A stretch of DNA of 64,000 nucleotides from Kribbella monticola (lineage in GTDB: Bacteria > Actinomycetota > Actinomycetes > Propionibacteriales > Kribbellaceae): NCBI RefSeq assembly GCF_003261635.1, contig NZ_QFXK01000022.1, positions 226,951 through 290,950 on the forward strand, in the 5' to 3' direction. The notes below the pieces were generated by a model. The model was not told the origin of the DNA. It did no database searches and saw only the letters and a list, made by a program, of their open reading frames with translations. How positions within the stretch are numbered: the first letter of the stretch is position 1; each line of letters begins with the position of its first letter. The position numbers and the translations under genes are program-made. Of the stretch, positions 26,989 through 36,062 are shown piece by piece.

Positions 26989-28380
26989 TCAGGCGGTGGT
27001 GGCGCGGCGGATGGCGCGGCCGTTGTGCAGGTACAGGGCATGGCCGCTGCCGTCGTCGCCGAGGAAGACCTGCGGCAGGTGCACCCCGTTCTCGGCCTTG
27101 ACCGCGATCAGGCTCTCCGCGTTGCGGCCGACCAGTTCGACCGGCTCGGGTGCCGGGCCGAGCTCGGCGAAGATTCCCTTCGGTGTCTGGTCGAGCCAGA
27201 TCTTTCCGTCGTCGTTCTGGCGGATGGTGAAGTCGGCGACTTCGCAGCTGTAGGTGCCGAGCATCCGGTCCGCGTCGATCGGTACTGCGGTGTCCGGAGG
27301 CGTGGGGAGCGCGGGCAGGTCGAGGCCGGTGAGCTCCTTGACCACATGGCCGGCGACGGCTTTGTAGAGCTCGATGGTGTCGCCGCCGTTGGTCAGGACG
27401 CTGACCGCGAACCCGTGCTCGGGCACGATACGCAGGAAGGCGTTCTGGCCGATGGTCCCGCCGTCGTGGCCGATCACCGTGGTGCCGTCCCAGTCGAAGA
27501 TCTCCCAGCCGAGTCCCCACGAGTCGCCCATCAGCCCGAGGGCCGGCACCTTCACCTGCGGCTCCTGCATCGCCTTGACGCTCGCGGCACTGAGTACCGC
27601 CGTACCGTCTGCTGCCTTGCCTTCGTTGAGGTGCAGGGCGGCGAACGTGAGCAGGTCGCGCGGTCGCATCGCGAGCATCGCGCCGGCCGGCGCCATTCCG
27701 CGGGTCATCGCCCACATCGGCGCGGGCACCGGTGCCTCGTCGGGTGCAGGGCGGATGTGCCCGACCGCGGCGCGATGGAGGATCGCCTCGTACGGGTCGG
27801 TGGCCGCGTGCGTCAGGCCGAGCGGGGTGAAGAGGTGCTCGCGCAGCACAGCGTCGTACGGCTTGCCACGCAGTACCTCGATCAGCCGGCCGAGGACGAC
27901 GAAGCCGGCGTTGTTGTAGGAGAACAGCTCGCCGGGCGCGAAGAGCTGGCCGACCTCGGCCAGCGTCGGCATGAACTTCTCGACGGCGTCGTCACCCTTG
28001 CCGGTCTCGTTGAAGATGTCGCCCTCGAACCCGGCCTGATGGCTGAGCAACTGGCGGACGGTGATCACTGCCGCCGCCTCGTCGTCCTTGAGGACGAACT
28101 CGGGCAGGTAGTCGCGGACGGGCTTGTCCAGGTCCACCTTGCCCTCGTCGACGAGCTGCATCACCAGCGTCGTCGTCCACACCTTGGTGATCGAGCCGAT
28201 CTGGAACACCGTGTCGGCCGTCGTCTCCACACCGGTCGCCTTGCTCAGCACGCCGGCCCCGTGGTCGATCACCTCGCCGCCGAACAGCACTGCGACCGCA
28301 GTACCGGGGACCTCGTGCTCGGCCAGCAATGCCGGCAGCCGGTCTTGTAGCCACTTCTCGATCTCGCTCAGGGTCGCCAT
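26989..28380 (-). CDS. Beta-lactamase-like serine hydrolase (class C / D-aminopeptidase family)
   Basis: A 463-residue protein, first gene of the peptide operon. The nucleophile motif is S63-I-T-K66, the second motif Y155-N-N157 and the third HDGGT. The last ~110 residues form a small beta domain as in DmpB/EstB-type enzymes. There is no signal peptide, so it is cytoplasmic and unlikely to be a resistance beta-lactamase. Probable role: amide or ester hydrolysis on imported peptides, perhaps with D-residues. It is clearly paralogous to the C-terminal domain of the S9 fusion downstream. ATG 28380 is the first start after the operator region. Confidence 0.87.
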   Translation of the reverse strand: MATLSEIEKWLQDRLPALLAEHEVPGTAVAVLFGGEVIDHGAGVLSKATGVETTADTVFQIGSITKVWTTTLVMQLVDEGKVDLDKPVRDYLPEFVLKDDEAAAVITVRQLLSHQAGFEGDIFNETGKGDDAVEKFMPTLAEVGQLFAPGELFSYNNAGFVVLGRLIEVLRGKPYDAVLREHLFTPLGLTHAATDPYEAILHRAAVGHIRPAPDEAPVPAPMWAMTRGMAPAGAMLAMRPRDLLTFAALHLNEGKAADGTAVLSAASVKAMQEPQVKVPALGLMGDSWGLGWEIFDWDGTTVIGHDGGTIGQNAFLRIVPEHGFAVSVLTNGGDTIELYKAVAGHVVKELTGLDLPALPTPPDTAVPIDADRMLGTYSCEVADFTIRQNDDGKIWLDQTPKGIFAELGPAPEPVELVGRNAESLIAVKAENGVHLPQVFLGDDGSGHALYLHNGRAIRRATTA

Positions 28381-28414
28381 GCACCGACGCTAGGGCCGCG
28401 CCGCCGCCGAGTAT

Positions 28415-28461
28415 TCGTCGCCGCTGACGACTGAACAGACGTTTTTCGTCGGATCCGACGA
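28415..28461. promoter_or_regulatory. Twin inverted-repeat operator upstream of the peptide operon
   Basis: Two sites share the half-site TCGTC/GACGA. One is TCGTC-N6-GACGA at 28415-28430; the other is a perfect 16-base palindrome at 28446-28461 with a GGATCC centre. Their centres are 31 bases apart, close to three helical turns. They lie between the divergent serine hydrolase and nucleotidyltransferase genes, as expected for cooperative regulator binding. The cognate regulator is unknown. Confidence 0.6.
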
Positions 28462-28500
28462 GGTGTGCCGGCTGACCTACGGCGATGCGAGGATTTCCGG

Positions 28501-29157
28501 ATGGAGAAGCGCTACTGGTACGCCGACGACCTGAGCCCCGAAGAACTGGACTTCCAGCGCCGCTTCGGCCCGGTCGAACCAGCGACCCGGGCCGAGGCGA
28601 AGGAGTTCTGGGACGGCCTCGGGCTCGACTGGTGGGTGGCAGGCGGCTGGTCGATCGAGGCGTTCACCGGCGTACCGCGCCACCACGAAGACCTGGACGT
28701 GTCGTTCTGGCGGCGCAACGTCCCCGAGTTGATCCGCCACGCCGAGGGCCGATACCACGTGTGGTCGGCCGGCAGCGGGTTCCTCTCCCCGTTGAGCATC
28801 GACAAACCGGAGGTGCCGGACACCGCCGACCAGGTCTGGCTCCGTGAACACGCCCTCGCCCCCTGGAAGTACGACGTCGTCCTCAACCCCGACCGCGACG
28901 GCCGCTGGATCTTCCGCCGCGACCCGTCCCTCGACTACGCCCTCGACGACATCACGTGGGTCGCTTCCGATGGCATCCGTTACCTCAATCCGGAGATGGC
29001 GCTCGCCTACAAAGCCCGCTCCAACCGCCCGAAGGACCACCAGGACCTCACCACCACCCTCCCGCTCCTGTCCCGCGAGAAGCGCACCTGGCTCGCCGAC
29101 ATGGTCCACCACCTACACCCCGACCACGTCTGGCTGGAGGAGATCCGCGGGGGATGA
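28501..29157 (+). CDS. Nucleotidyltransferase-fold protein, aminoglycoside 2''-adenylyltransferase-like
   Basis: A 218-residue protein. The N-terminal nucleotidyltransferase core shows WVAGGW (residues 45-50) followed by RHHEDLDVSFW with Asp64 and Asp66 as predicted metal ligands, a pattern typical of the PF10706-like aminoglycoside nucleotidyltransferase family. Later segments (WKYDVVLNPDRDGRW, LNPEMALAYKARSNRPKDHQDL) match the family's second acidic site. Resistance activity is not implied; many members act on unknown substrates. ATG 28501 has GAGG about ten bases upstream; a longer in-frame start at 28465 lacks this. It is divergent from the peptide operon. Confidence 0.72.
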   Translation: MEKRYWYADDLSPEELDFQRRFGPVEPATRAEAKEFWDGLGLDWWVAGGWSIEAFTGVPRHHEDLDVSFWRRNVPELIRHAEGRYHVWSAGSGFLSPLSIDKPEVPDTADQVWLREHALAPWKYDVVLNPDRDGRWIFRRDPSLDYALDDITWVASDGIRYLNPEMALAYKARSNRPKDHQDLTTTLPLLSREKRTWLADMVHHLHPDHVWLEEIRGG

Positions 29158-29179
29158 GCTGTACGGCGGGGTAGATCTC

Positions 29180-29248
29180 CCCGTCGCGCCTCCTGCGTCG
29201 GCCGCTCGACCCACCCACCCGGGGTCGCGGCTCCTCCGTCGCCGCTCA
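29180..29248 (+). repeat. Left arm of a ~70-base inverted repeat
   Basis: Matches the reverse complement of 30075-30145 with about three substitutions and one short indel. It begins CCCCGTCGCGCCTCCT and ends GTCGCCGCTCA. The arms are about 830 bases apart, at the two edges of the non-coding block. Confidence 0.85.
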
Positions 29249-29325
29249 TGCCAGGGCTGGCCTGGTCGTTCGCCCTTGCGCTGAACCCAGCGCTCGGGGG
29301 TCGCGGCATCTCCGTCTCCGCTCGA
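29222..29325 (+). repeat. Direct repeat, copy 1 of 2
   Basis: About 100 bases that recur at 29697-29800. Shared landmarks in order are a GTCGCGGCTC word, GCCTGG, CGTTCGCCC, CGCTGAACCCAGCGC and a second GTCGC word. The two copies are clearly related but diverged. The first 27 bases overlap the left inverted-repeat arm. Confidence 0.7.
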
Positions 29326-29571
29326 CTGAAGACCAGCCGGCCCGCCGGCCTCGCCTCCGGGATCGCGGCTTCGTCGGGGCTCAATCGAAGGCGGGGCGGC
29401 GTCCGCCCACGACAAACTCACCGGCGATCTGGCCCACCGCTCGGCTGGCTCCGCCTGGAAACTCGGACCGCCCTCCGCGAGCCATCCGTGCGGGCCTCGG
29501 ACACCATCCGGGCACTGCGGACCGGCGGCTGCTCGTTCGCCGCAGTCTTTTGGGGTTCACTCCCCGTCAGA

Positions 29572-29605
29572 GGGTTGCCCCACTGTCCGACCAGTGGGGG
29601 AACCC
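29572..29605. repeat. Hairpin related to the 15140-15203 palindrome
   Basis: Arms of 13 bases (29572-29584 and 29593-29605) with one mismatch and an eight-base loop. The arm core GGGTT-R-CCCCACT matches the inner arm of the hairpin at 15140-15203. Confidence 0.65.
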
Positions 29606-29696
29606 TTCGAGCAGGAGTTGACCCGCCTCTTGCTCACCGGAGTACTGCGGGGGAACCCTCATTGCGCCCCACGTCGGCCGCTCGACCGACCACCCC

Positions 29697-29800
29697 AGGT
29701 CGCGGCTCGTCCGTCGCCACTCAAGCGAATGCAGGCCTGGGCGTTCGCCCTCACGCTGAACCCAGCGCCCCGGGTCGCAGCTCTCCCGTCGTCGCTCAGG
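29697..29800 (+). repeat. Direct repeat, copy 2 of 2
   Basis: Second copy of the 29222-29325 element; see there for shared landmarks. No coding potential or transposase is associated. Confidence 0.7.
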
Positions 29801-30074
29801 CGACTGAGCCGCGACGGGAGAGCTTCGGGGACTCGCCCGAGCACCCGTCGAGGTGCGAGCCCTGCGATGCGGCTCGCCTTGGTTCGAGCGGCGACGGAGG
29901 AGCCGGGACCTGGGGCGGGGCGGGAGCCGCGACCTGGGGCGGGCGAGCGCCGCGACGAAGGAGCCGATCGCCGGAGCCGCTGATCGACCCGTCCGTGTCG
30001 ATCACGGTGCCGGCGTCGGGGCTTCGCGAGCACCCCCGAGGGCGGGGCGTCGGGCGATCCGGTTCGCCTTCGGT

Positions 30075-30145
30075 TGAGCGGCGACGAAGGAGCCGCGACC
30101 TGGGGGTGGGTGGGTCGAGCGGCCGACGGAGGAGGCGCGACGGGG
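30075..30145 (-). repeat. Right arm of the ~70-base inverted repeat
   Basis: Reverse-complement partner of 29180-29248. It lies about 75 bases before the cysteine desulfurase start, so it could affect that transcript's leader. Confidence 0.85.
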
Positions 30146-30172
30146 GGACTACCCGCAGTACCGGCTGATTTA

Positions 30173-30199
30173 TTCCCGAAATGAGAGGTGGATCGGGAA
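30173..30199. promoter_or_regulatory. Inverted repeat upstream of the cysteine desulfurase gene
   Basis: TTCCCGA and TCGGGAA arms with a 13-base spacer in a locally AT-richer patch, ending 22 bases before the start codon. Possible operator; no regulator is assigned. Confidence 0.35.
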
Positions 30200-30221
30200 C
30201 ATCTGTGGGGGACTTACTCTT

Positions 30222-31433
30222 ATGGGTGTTATGAGTTCACCTGCGCGCCGGACGGTCTACCTGGATCATGCCGCGACGACTCCGATGTTGCCTGTGGCGA
30301 TCGAGGCGATGACCTCGCACCTCGGGCGTACCGGCAACGCGTCTTCGTTGCACGGGTCGGGGCGGGCGGCTCGGCGGACGGTGGAGGAGTCGCGGGAGAC
30401 GATCGCGGACGCTTTGAGCGCGCAGCCGAGCGAGATCGTGTTCACCTCCGGCGGTACCGAGGCGGACAATCTGGCGCTCAAGGGGCTGTGGTGGGCGCGT
30501 CTCGCGGAGAAGCCGAAGCGCCGCCGGATCCTGCTGAGCGGCATCGAGCACCACGCCGTACTGGACCCGGCGATCTGGCTGGCTCAGCACGAGGGCGCCG
30601 AGATCGAGTGGCTGCCGGTGGACGAGCTCGGCCGGGTTCGGCCGGACAGCGTCGCCGAGGCGATCGAGCACGACCCGGAGAGCGTGTCGTTCGTCACGTT
30701 GATGATGGCGAACAACGAGGTCGGCACCCTGCAGCCGATCCGAGAGATCGCTGAGCTGGCCAAGGCCCACGACATCCCGATGCACACCGACGCGGTCCAG
30801 GCGATCGGCCAGGTGCCGGTCGACTTCGCGAGCTCAGGTGTCGACGCGATGACGGTGTCCGCGCACAAGCTCGGCGGCCCGTTCGGGATCGGCGCGCTGG
30901 TGGTCCGCAAGGAAACGCAGCTGGTGCCGATCGTGCACGGCGGCGGGCAGGAGCGCGACGTACGCTCCGGCACCCTCGACACCCCCGCGACGGCCGGATT
31001 CGCCGTGGCGCTGGAGCACTCGATCAAGCATCAGCAAGAGGAAGCCCAGCGGCTCACCGAACTGCGCGACGCGCTGATCCGCGGCGTCCTCAACACCGTC
31101 CCCGGCGCGAAGCTGTCGGGTGACCCGGTCGGGCGTTTGCCCAACAATGCACACTTGTCGTTCAGTGGCTGCGAGGGTGACTCGCTGCTGCTCCTGCTCG
31201 ACGCACGCGGGATCGAGGTCTCCACCGGATCCGCCTGCAACGCCGGCGTGGCGGAGCCTAGTCATGTGTTGCTGGCGATGGGGTACGACGACCAGCGGGC
31301 GCGCGGCTCGCTCAGATTCACGCTGGGGCACACCAGCACCCGGGCCGACATCGACGCAGTACTGGACAACATCGGGCCGGTGGTCGAGCGGGCGAAGTCC
31401 GCAGGATTGCAGAACGTAGGAAGGAACAACTGA
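30222..31433 (+). CDS. Cysteine desulfurase (IscS/NifS family)
   Basis: A 403-residue PLP enzyme that removes sulfur from cysteine as a protein persulfide. The N-terminal signature is [13 protein letters not shown], the PLP lysine is Lys216 in [12 protein letters not shown], and the persulfide cysteine is Cys339 in [17 protein letters not shown], on the loop typical of IscS-like enzymes. ATG 30222 has GGGGGA nine bases upstream; a second ATG at 30231 is possible. Its stop overlaps the mnmA start by one base. The absence of iscU/sufU nearby and the direct coupling to mnmA suggest it supplies sulfur for tRNA 2-thiouridine rather than Fe-S clusters (inference). Confidence 0.94.
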   Translation: MGVMSSPARRTVYLDHAATTPMLPVAIEAMTSHLGRTGNASSLHGSGRAARRTVEESRETIADALSAQPSEIVFTSGGTEADNLALKGLWWARLAEKPKRRRILLSGIEHHAVLDPAIWLAQHEGAEIEWLPVDELGRVRPDSVAEAIEHDPESVSFVTLMMANNEVGTLQPIREIAELAKAHDIPMHTDAVQAIGQVPVDFASSGVDAMTVSAHKLGGPFGIGALVVRKETQLVPIVHGGGQERDVRSGTLDTPATAGFAVALEHSIKHQQEEAQRLTELRDALIRGVLNTVPGAKLSGDPVGRLPNNAHLSFSGCEGDSLLLLLDARGIEVSTGSACNAGVAEPSHVLLAMGYDDQRARGSLRFTLGHTSTRADIDAVLDNIGPVVERAKSAGLQNVGRNN

Positions 31434-32521
31434 TGCGGGTACTCGCAGCCATGTCCGGCGGGGTCGACTCCGCCGTCGCGGCGGCGCGGATGGTCGAGGC
31501 CGGGCACGACGTCGTCGGCGTACACCTCGCCCTGAGCCGGAACCCGCAGTCGTACCGCAGCGGAGCGCGCGGCTGCTGCACGATCGAGGACTCCCGCGAC
31601 GCCCGGCGAGCAGCCGACGTGATCGGCATTCCCTTCTACATCTGGGACATGGCGGAGCGATTCGCCGCCGACGTGGTGGACGACTTCGTCGCGGAGTACG
31701 CCGCCGGCCGTACGCCGAACCCGTGCCTGCGCTGCAACGAGAAGATCAAGTTCAGCGCGGTGCTGGAGCGGGCCCTCGCGCTCGACTTCGATGCCGTTGC
31801 CACCGGCCACTACGCGCAGATCGTCGACACCCCGCAGGGCCGTGAGCTGCACCGCGCGGTCGACCCGGCCAAGGACCAGTCGTACGTGCTGGGCGTCCTC
31901 AATCAGGAGCAGCTCGCGCACGCGTTCTTCCCGCTCGGCGACACCCCGAAGACCGAGATCCGCGCCGAGGCCGAGCGTCGCGGTCTGTCGGTCGCGGCCA
32001 AGCCGGACAGTCACGACATCTGTTTCATTGCCGACGGCAACACCGAGGGCTTCCTCAGCAAGCAGCTCGGCGAGGCGCCGGGCGACATTGTCGATGCCCA
32101 GGGCAACAAGCTCGGCGAGCACAAGGGCACGCACGGCTTCACGGTCGGCCAGCGTAAGGGCCTCAAGATCGGTACGCCGGCCGCCGACGGCAAGCCCAGG
32201 TTCGTCCTGGACATCTCGCCGGTCGACCGCCGGGTCACTGTCGGATCGCGCGCGGAACTGGCGGTCGAGCGGCTGACCGCGTCTCATCCGCGCTGGTGTG
32301 GTCCGACGCCGACCGAGACGTTGCACGTGAAGGCGCAGTTGCGCGCGCACGGCGAGGAGATCGCTGTCACCGCGCGAGTTGTCGACGACCAGGTGCTGGT
32401 CGAGTTCGACGAGCCGGCGGATGCGGTCGCCCCCGGTCAGGCAGTGGTTCTGTACGACGGTACGCGGGTGATCGGCTCGGCCACCATCGACGCTGTCGAG
32501 CGCGCAACCCAGCACGTCTGA
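31433..32521 (+). CDS. mnmA: tRNA-specific 2-thiouridylase MnmA
   Basis: MnmA thiolates U34 of Lys, Glu and Gln tRNAs using ATP and persulfide sulfur. The 362-residue protein has the PP-loop SGGVDS (residues 8-13), the catalytic cysteine Cys101 in [12 protein letters not shown], and the second cysteine Cys197 in [10 protein letters not shown]. An extra Cys-Cys pair ([16 protein letters not shown], residues 48-49) is normal in the family. The C-terminal beta barrel with GQRKGLKIG and AELAVERL is complete. It overlaps the upstream cysteine desulfurase by one base, giving a two-gene sulfur-transfer unit. Confidence 0.96.
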   Translation: MRVLAAMSGGVDSAVAAARMVEAGHDVVGVHLALSRNPQSYRSGARGCCTIEDSRDARRAADVIGIPFYIWDMAERFAADVVDDFVAEYAAGRTPNPCLRCNEKIKFSAVLERALALDFDAVATGHYAQIVDTPQGRELHRAVDPAKDQSYVLGVLNQEQLAHAFFPLGDTPKTEIRAEAERRGLSVAAKPDSHDICFIADGNTEGFLSKQLGEAPGDIVDAQGNKLGEHKGTHGFTVGQRKGLKIGTPAADGKPRFVLDISPVDRRVTVGSRAELAVERLTASHPRWCGPTPTETLHVKAQLRAHGEEIAVTARVVDDQVLVEFDEPADAVAPGQAVVLYDGTRVIGSATIDAVERATQHV

Positions 32522-32546
32522 CCTGCATGCTCTGGAGAGGCACACC

Positions 32547-33554
32547 GTGACAAGTCCGTTCGGCTCAGCCGCGACCACCGGGATGGGCTCGCTGCCCGGT
32601 GACAACTTCACCGAGTGGACGAAGTACGTGCTGGACGCTGTCACGATCCCCTTCGTGCCGGAGCTCCCTGCGCGGCCGTACGGCGACATGCTCAGTCGCT
32701 CGATGGCCTTGTTGATCGAGCTGGCAGCTGATCTTCAACCGGCGGGCTGGCGATTGACCGGCGGCAGCGATCCGCGCGCGAGCATGGACCAGCGCAGGGC
32801 CCGGTCACTGCTGCAGCAGGACCTGGACACTCTCGAAGAGGTTGCCGACGGCTACACGGGGCCGCTGAAGATCCAGAGCACCGGACCGTGGACGCTGGCC
32901 GCCACTGTCGAGCTGCCTCGTGGCGACAAGGTGCTGGCCGACCACGGTGCTCGCCGTGACTTGGCAGAGGGGCTCGCGCACGGCCTGGAGCAGCACGTCG
33001 CCGAAGTACGTCGACGTGTCCCGGGTGCTGACCTCGTCGTACAGCTGGATGAGCCAGGGCTCCCCGCAGTACTGGCTGGTGCTGTTCCCACAGCTAGTGG
33101 GTGGAGCAAGCACCGCTCTGTCGACGGGCCTGGCGCTGTGGAGCTGCTGAGCCGGGTGATCGAGGCAGTAGCGCCTGCGATCACGTTGGTGCACTGCTGT
33201 GCGGCACGGCCGCCTATCGAGGTGTTCCGCAAGGCAGGGGCCGGGGGAGTGGCAGTAGACGTTGCCCAGCTCACCGAAGCCGCCTGGGAGCAGGTCGCCC
33301 TCGCAGTAGAGGCCGGCACGGTCCTGTACGCCGGTGTGGTGCCCACGACTGGGCCGATCCCCAACCAGGAGCAGGCGGCGACAACCCTCGTACGCCGGTG
33401 GCGCGAGCTCGGCCTCGACCCGGAACTCCTCAAACAGGTCGTGATCACTCCCGGCTGCGGGCTGGCCGGCTCCCCCTCCCGCGCCGACGCGCAGGCCCGC
33501 CTCGAACTCCTCCGCAAGACCGCCGAAGTGATCGGCGAGAAAGCCGAGGAGTAG
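32547..33554 (+). CDS. Short MetE-like protein (cobalamin-independent methionine synthase C-terminal domain family)
   Basis: A 335-residue protein equal to only the C-terminal half of MetE (about 750 residues). The zinc-binding pattern is intact: His216 and Cys218 in LVHCCAARPP and Cys304 in TPGCGLAG. The conserved GMGSLPG and QLDEPGLPAVL segments are also present. It cannot be a normal MetE, since the folate-binding N-terminal half is missing; core-MetE-like proteins may use another methyl donor or do something else. A homologue (Rv3015c) is found beside ligA in M. tuberculosis, from memory. GTG 32547 has GGAGAGG eight bases upstream and lies 25 bases after mnmA. Confidence 0.83.
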   Translation: MTSPFGSAATTGMGSLPGDNFTEWTKYVLDAVTIPFVPELPARPYGDMLSRSMALLIELAADLQPAGWRLTGGSDPRASMDQRRARSLLQQDLDTLEEVADGYTGPLKIQSTGPWTLAATVELPRGDKVLADHGARRDLAEGLAHGLEQHVAEVRRRVPGADLVVQLDEPGLPAVLAGAVPTASGWSKHRSVDGPGAVELLSRVIEAVAPAITLVHCCAARPPIEVFRKAGAGGVAVDVAQLTEAAWEQVALAVEAGTVLYAGVVPTTGPIPNQEQAATTLVRRWRELGLDPELLKQVVITPGCGLAGSPSRADAQARLELLRKTAEVIGEKAEE

Positions 33555-33586
33555 CCGCAGGCCCTCAGCTCCTGCCGGGTCGTCCA

Positions 33587-33676
33587 GATGCCGGATCCTG
33601 TCGGCGGCGGTCTGCGCTCCGCTTTCCTTCCTTCCGCTTCTGTTCCGAGCGGAGGATGCCGGATTCTGTCGGCGGG
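33587..33676 (+). repeat. Direct repeat pair before ligA
   Basis: A 22-base word GATGCCGGAT-Y-CTGTCGGCGG occurs at 33587-33608 and 33655-33676 with a single C/T difference. Between them is a pyrimidine-rich stretch. Possible regulatory or slippage-derived repeat. Confidence 0.6.
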
Positions 33677-33685
33677 CGCGGGTAG

Positions 33686-35823
<2,138 letters not shown>

Positions 35824-35824
<1 letters not shown>

Positions 35825-35947
35825 TACCGGAACCGGGCAGTCCGTAGTACCGGAACCGGGCGACGCGCGGTACCGGAGCCGGGCAGTCCGTAGTACGGAA
35901 CCGGGCGACGCGCGGTATCGGAACCGGGCAGTCCGTAGTACCGGCGG
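35824..35947 (+). repeat. 23-base tandem repeats after ligA
   Basis: At least five units of 22-23 bases, beginning GTACCGGAACCGGGC and ending alternately AGTCCGTA or GACGCGCG: 35824-35846, 35847-35869, 35870-35892, 35893-35914, 35915-35937, then a partial unit. A degenerate unit runs back into the end of ligA from about 35806, over its stop codon. No gene in this spacer. Confidence 0.85.
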
Positions 35948-36062
35948 GCGGCGCGGCGGAGTACGGATGTCCCGACTGGTGACATTCGATGGAGCCGGGC
36001 GACGACTTGATCCGTCGGACTGTTAGTTTGCACCGTCTACCAGTGGGTTCAAAGGAGCGATT

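Larger units (their letters stand above)
29158..30221. other. About 1 kb of repeat-rich non-coding DNA
   Basis: No credible gene. Long open frames exist only because the DNA is GC-rich; their products are low-complexity. The segment holds a long inverted repeat near its ends (29180-29248 and 30075-30145), a ~100-base direct repeat pair (29222-29325 and 29697-29800), further scattered copies of a GTCGCGGCTCCTCCGTCGCC-like word in both orientations, and a hairpin at 29572-29605. Confidence 0.75.

Noticed and set aside
25060..28350. Very long open frame on the plus strand opposite the peptide operon
   Set aside because: It is antisense to four clear genes, has Arg/Gly/Ala/Val-rich shadow composition and no motif; it arises from strong third-position GC bias.
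26989..28380. Antibiotic-resistance beta-lactamase
   Set aside because: No signal peptide, and operon context is peptide catabolism; motifs fit the wider serine-hydrolase family.
28501..29157. Aminoglycoside resistance gene
   Set aside because: Only the nucleotidyltransferase fold is supported; there is no evidence for aminoglycoside specificity or mobile context.
29248..30168. 306-codon open frame in the repeat-rich spacer
   Set aside because: Product is low-complexity Arg/Ser/Pro sequence encoded by the repeats, with no start context and no domain.
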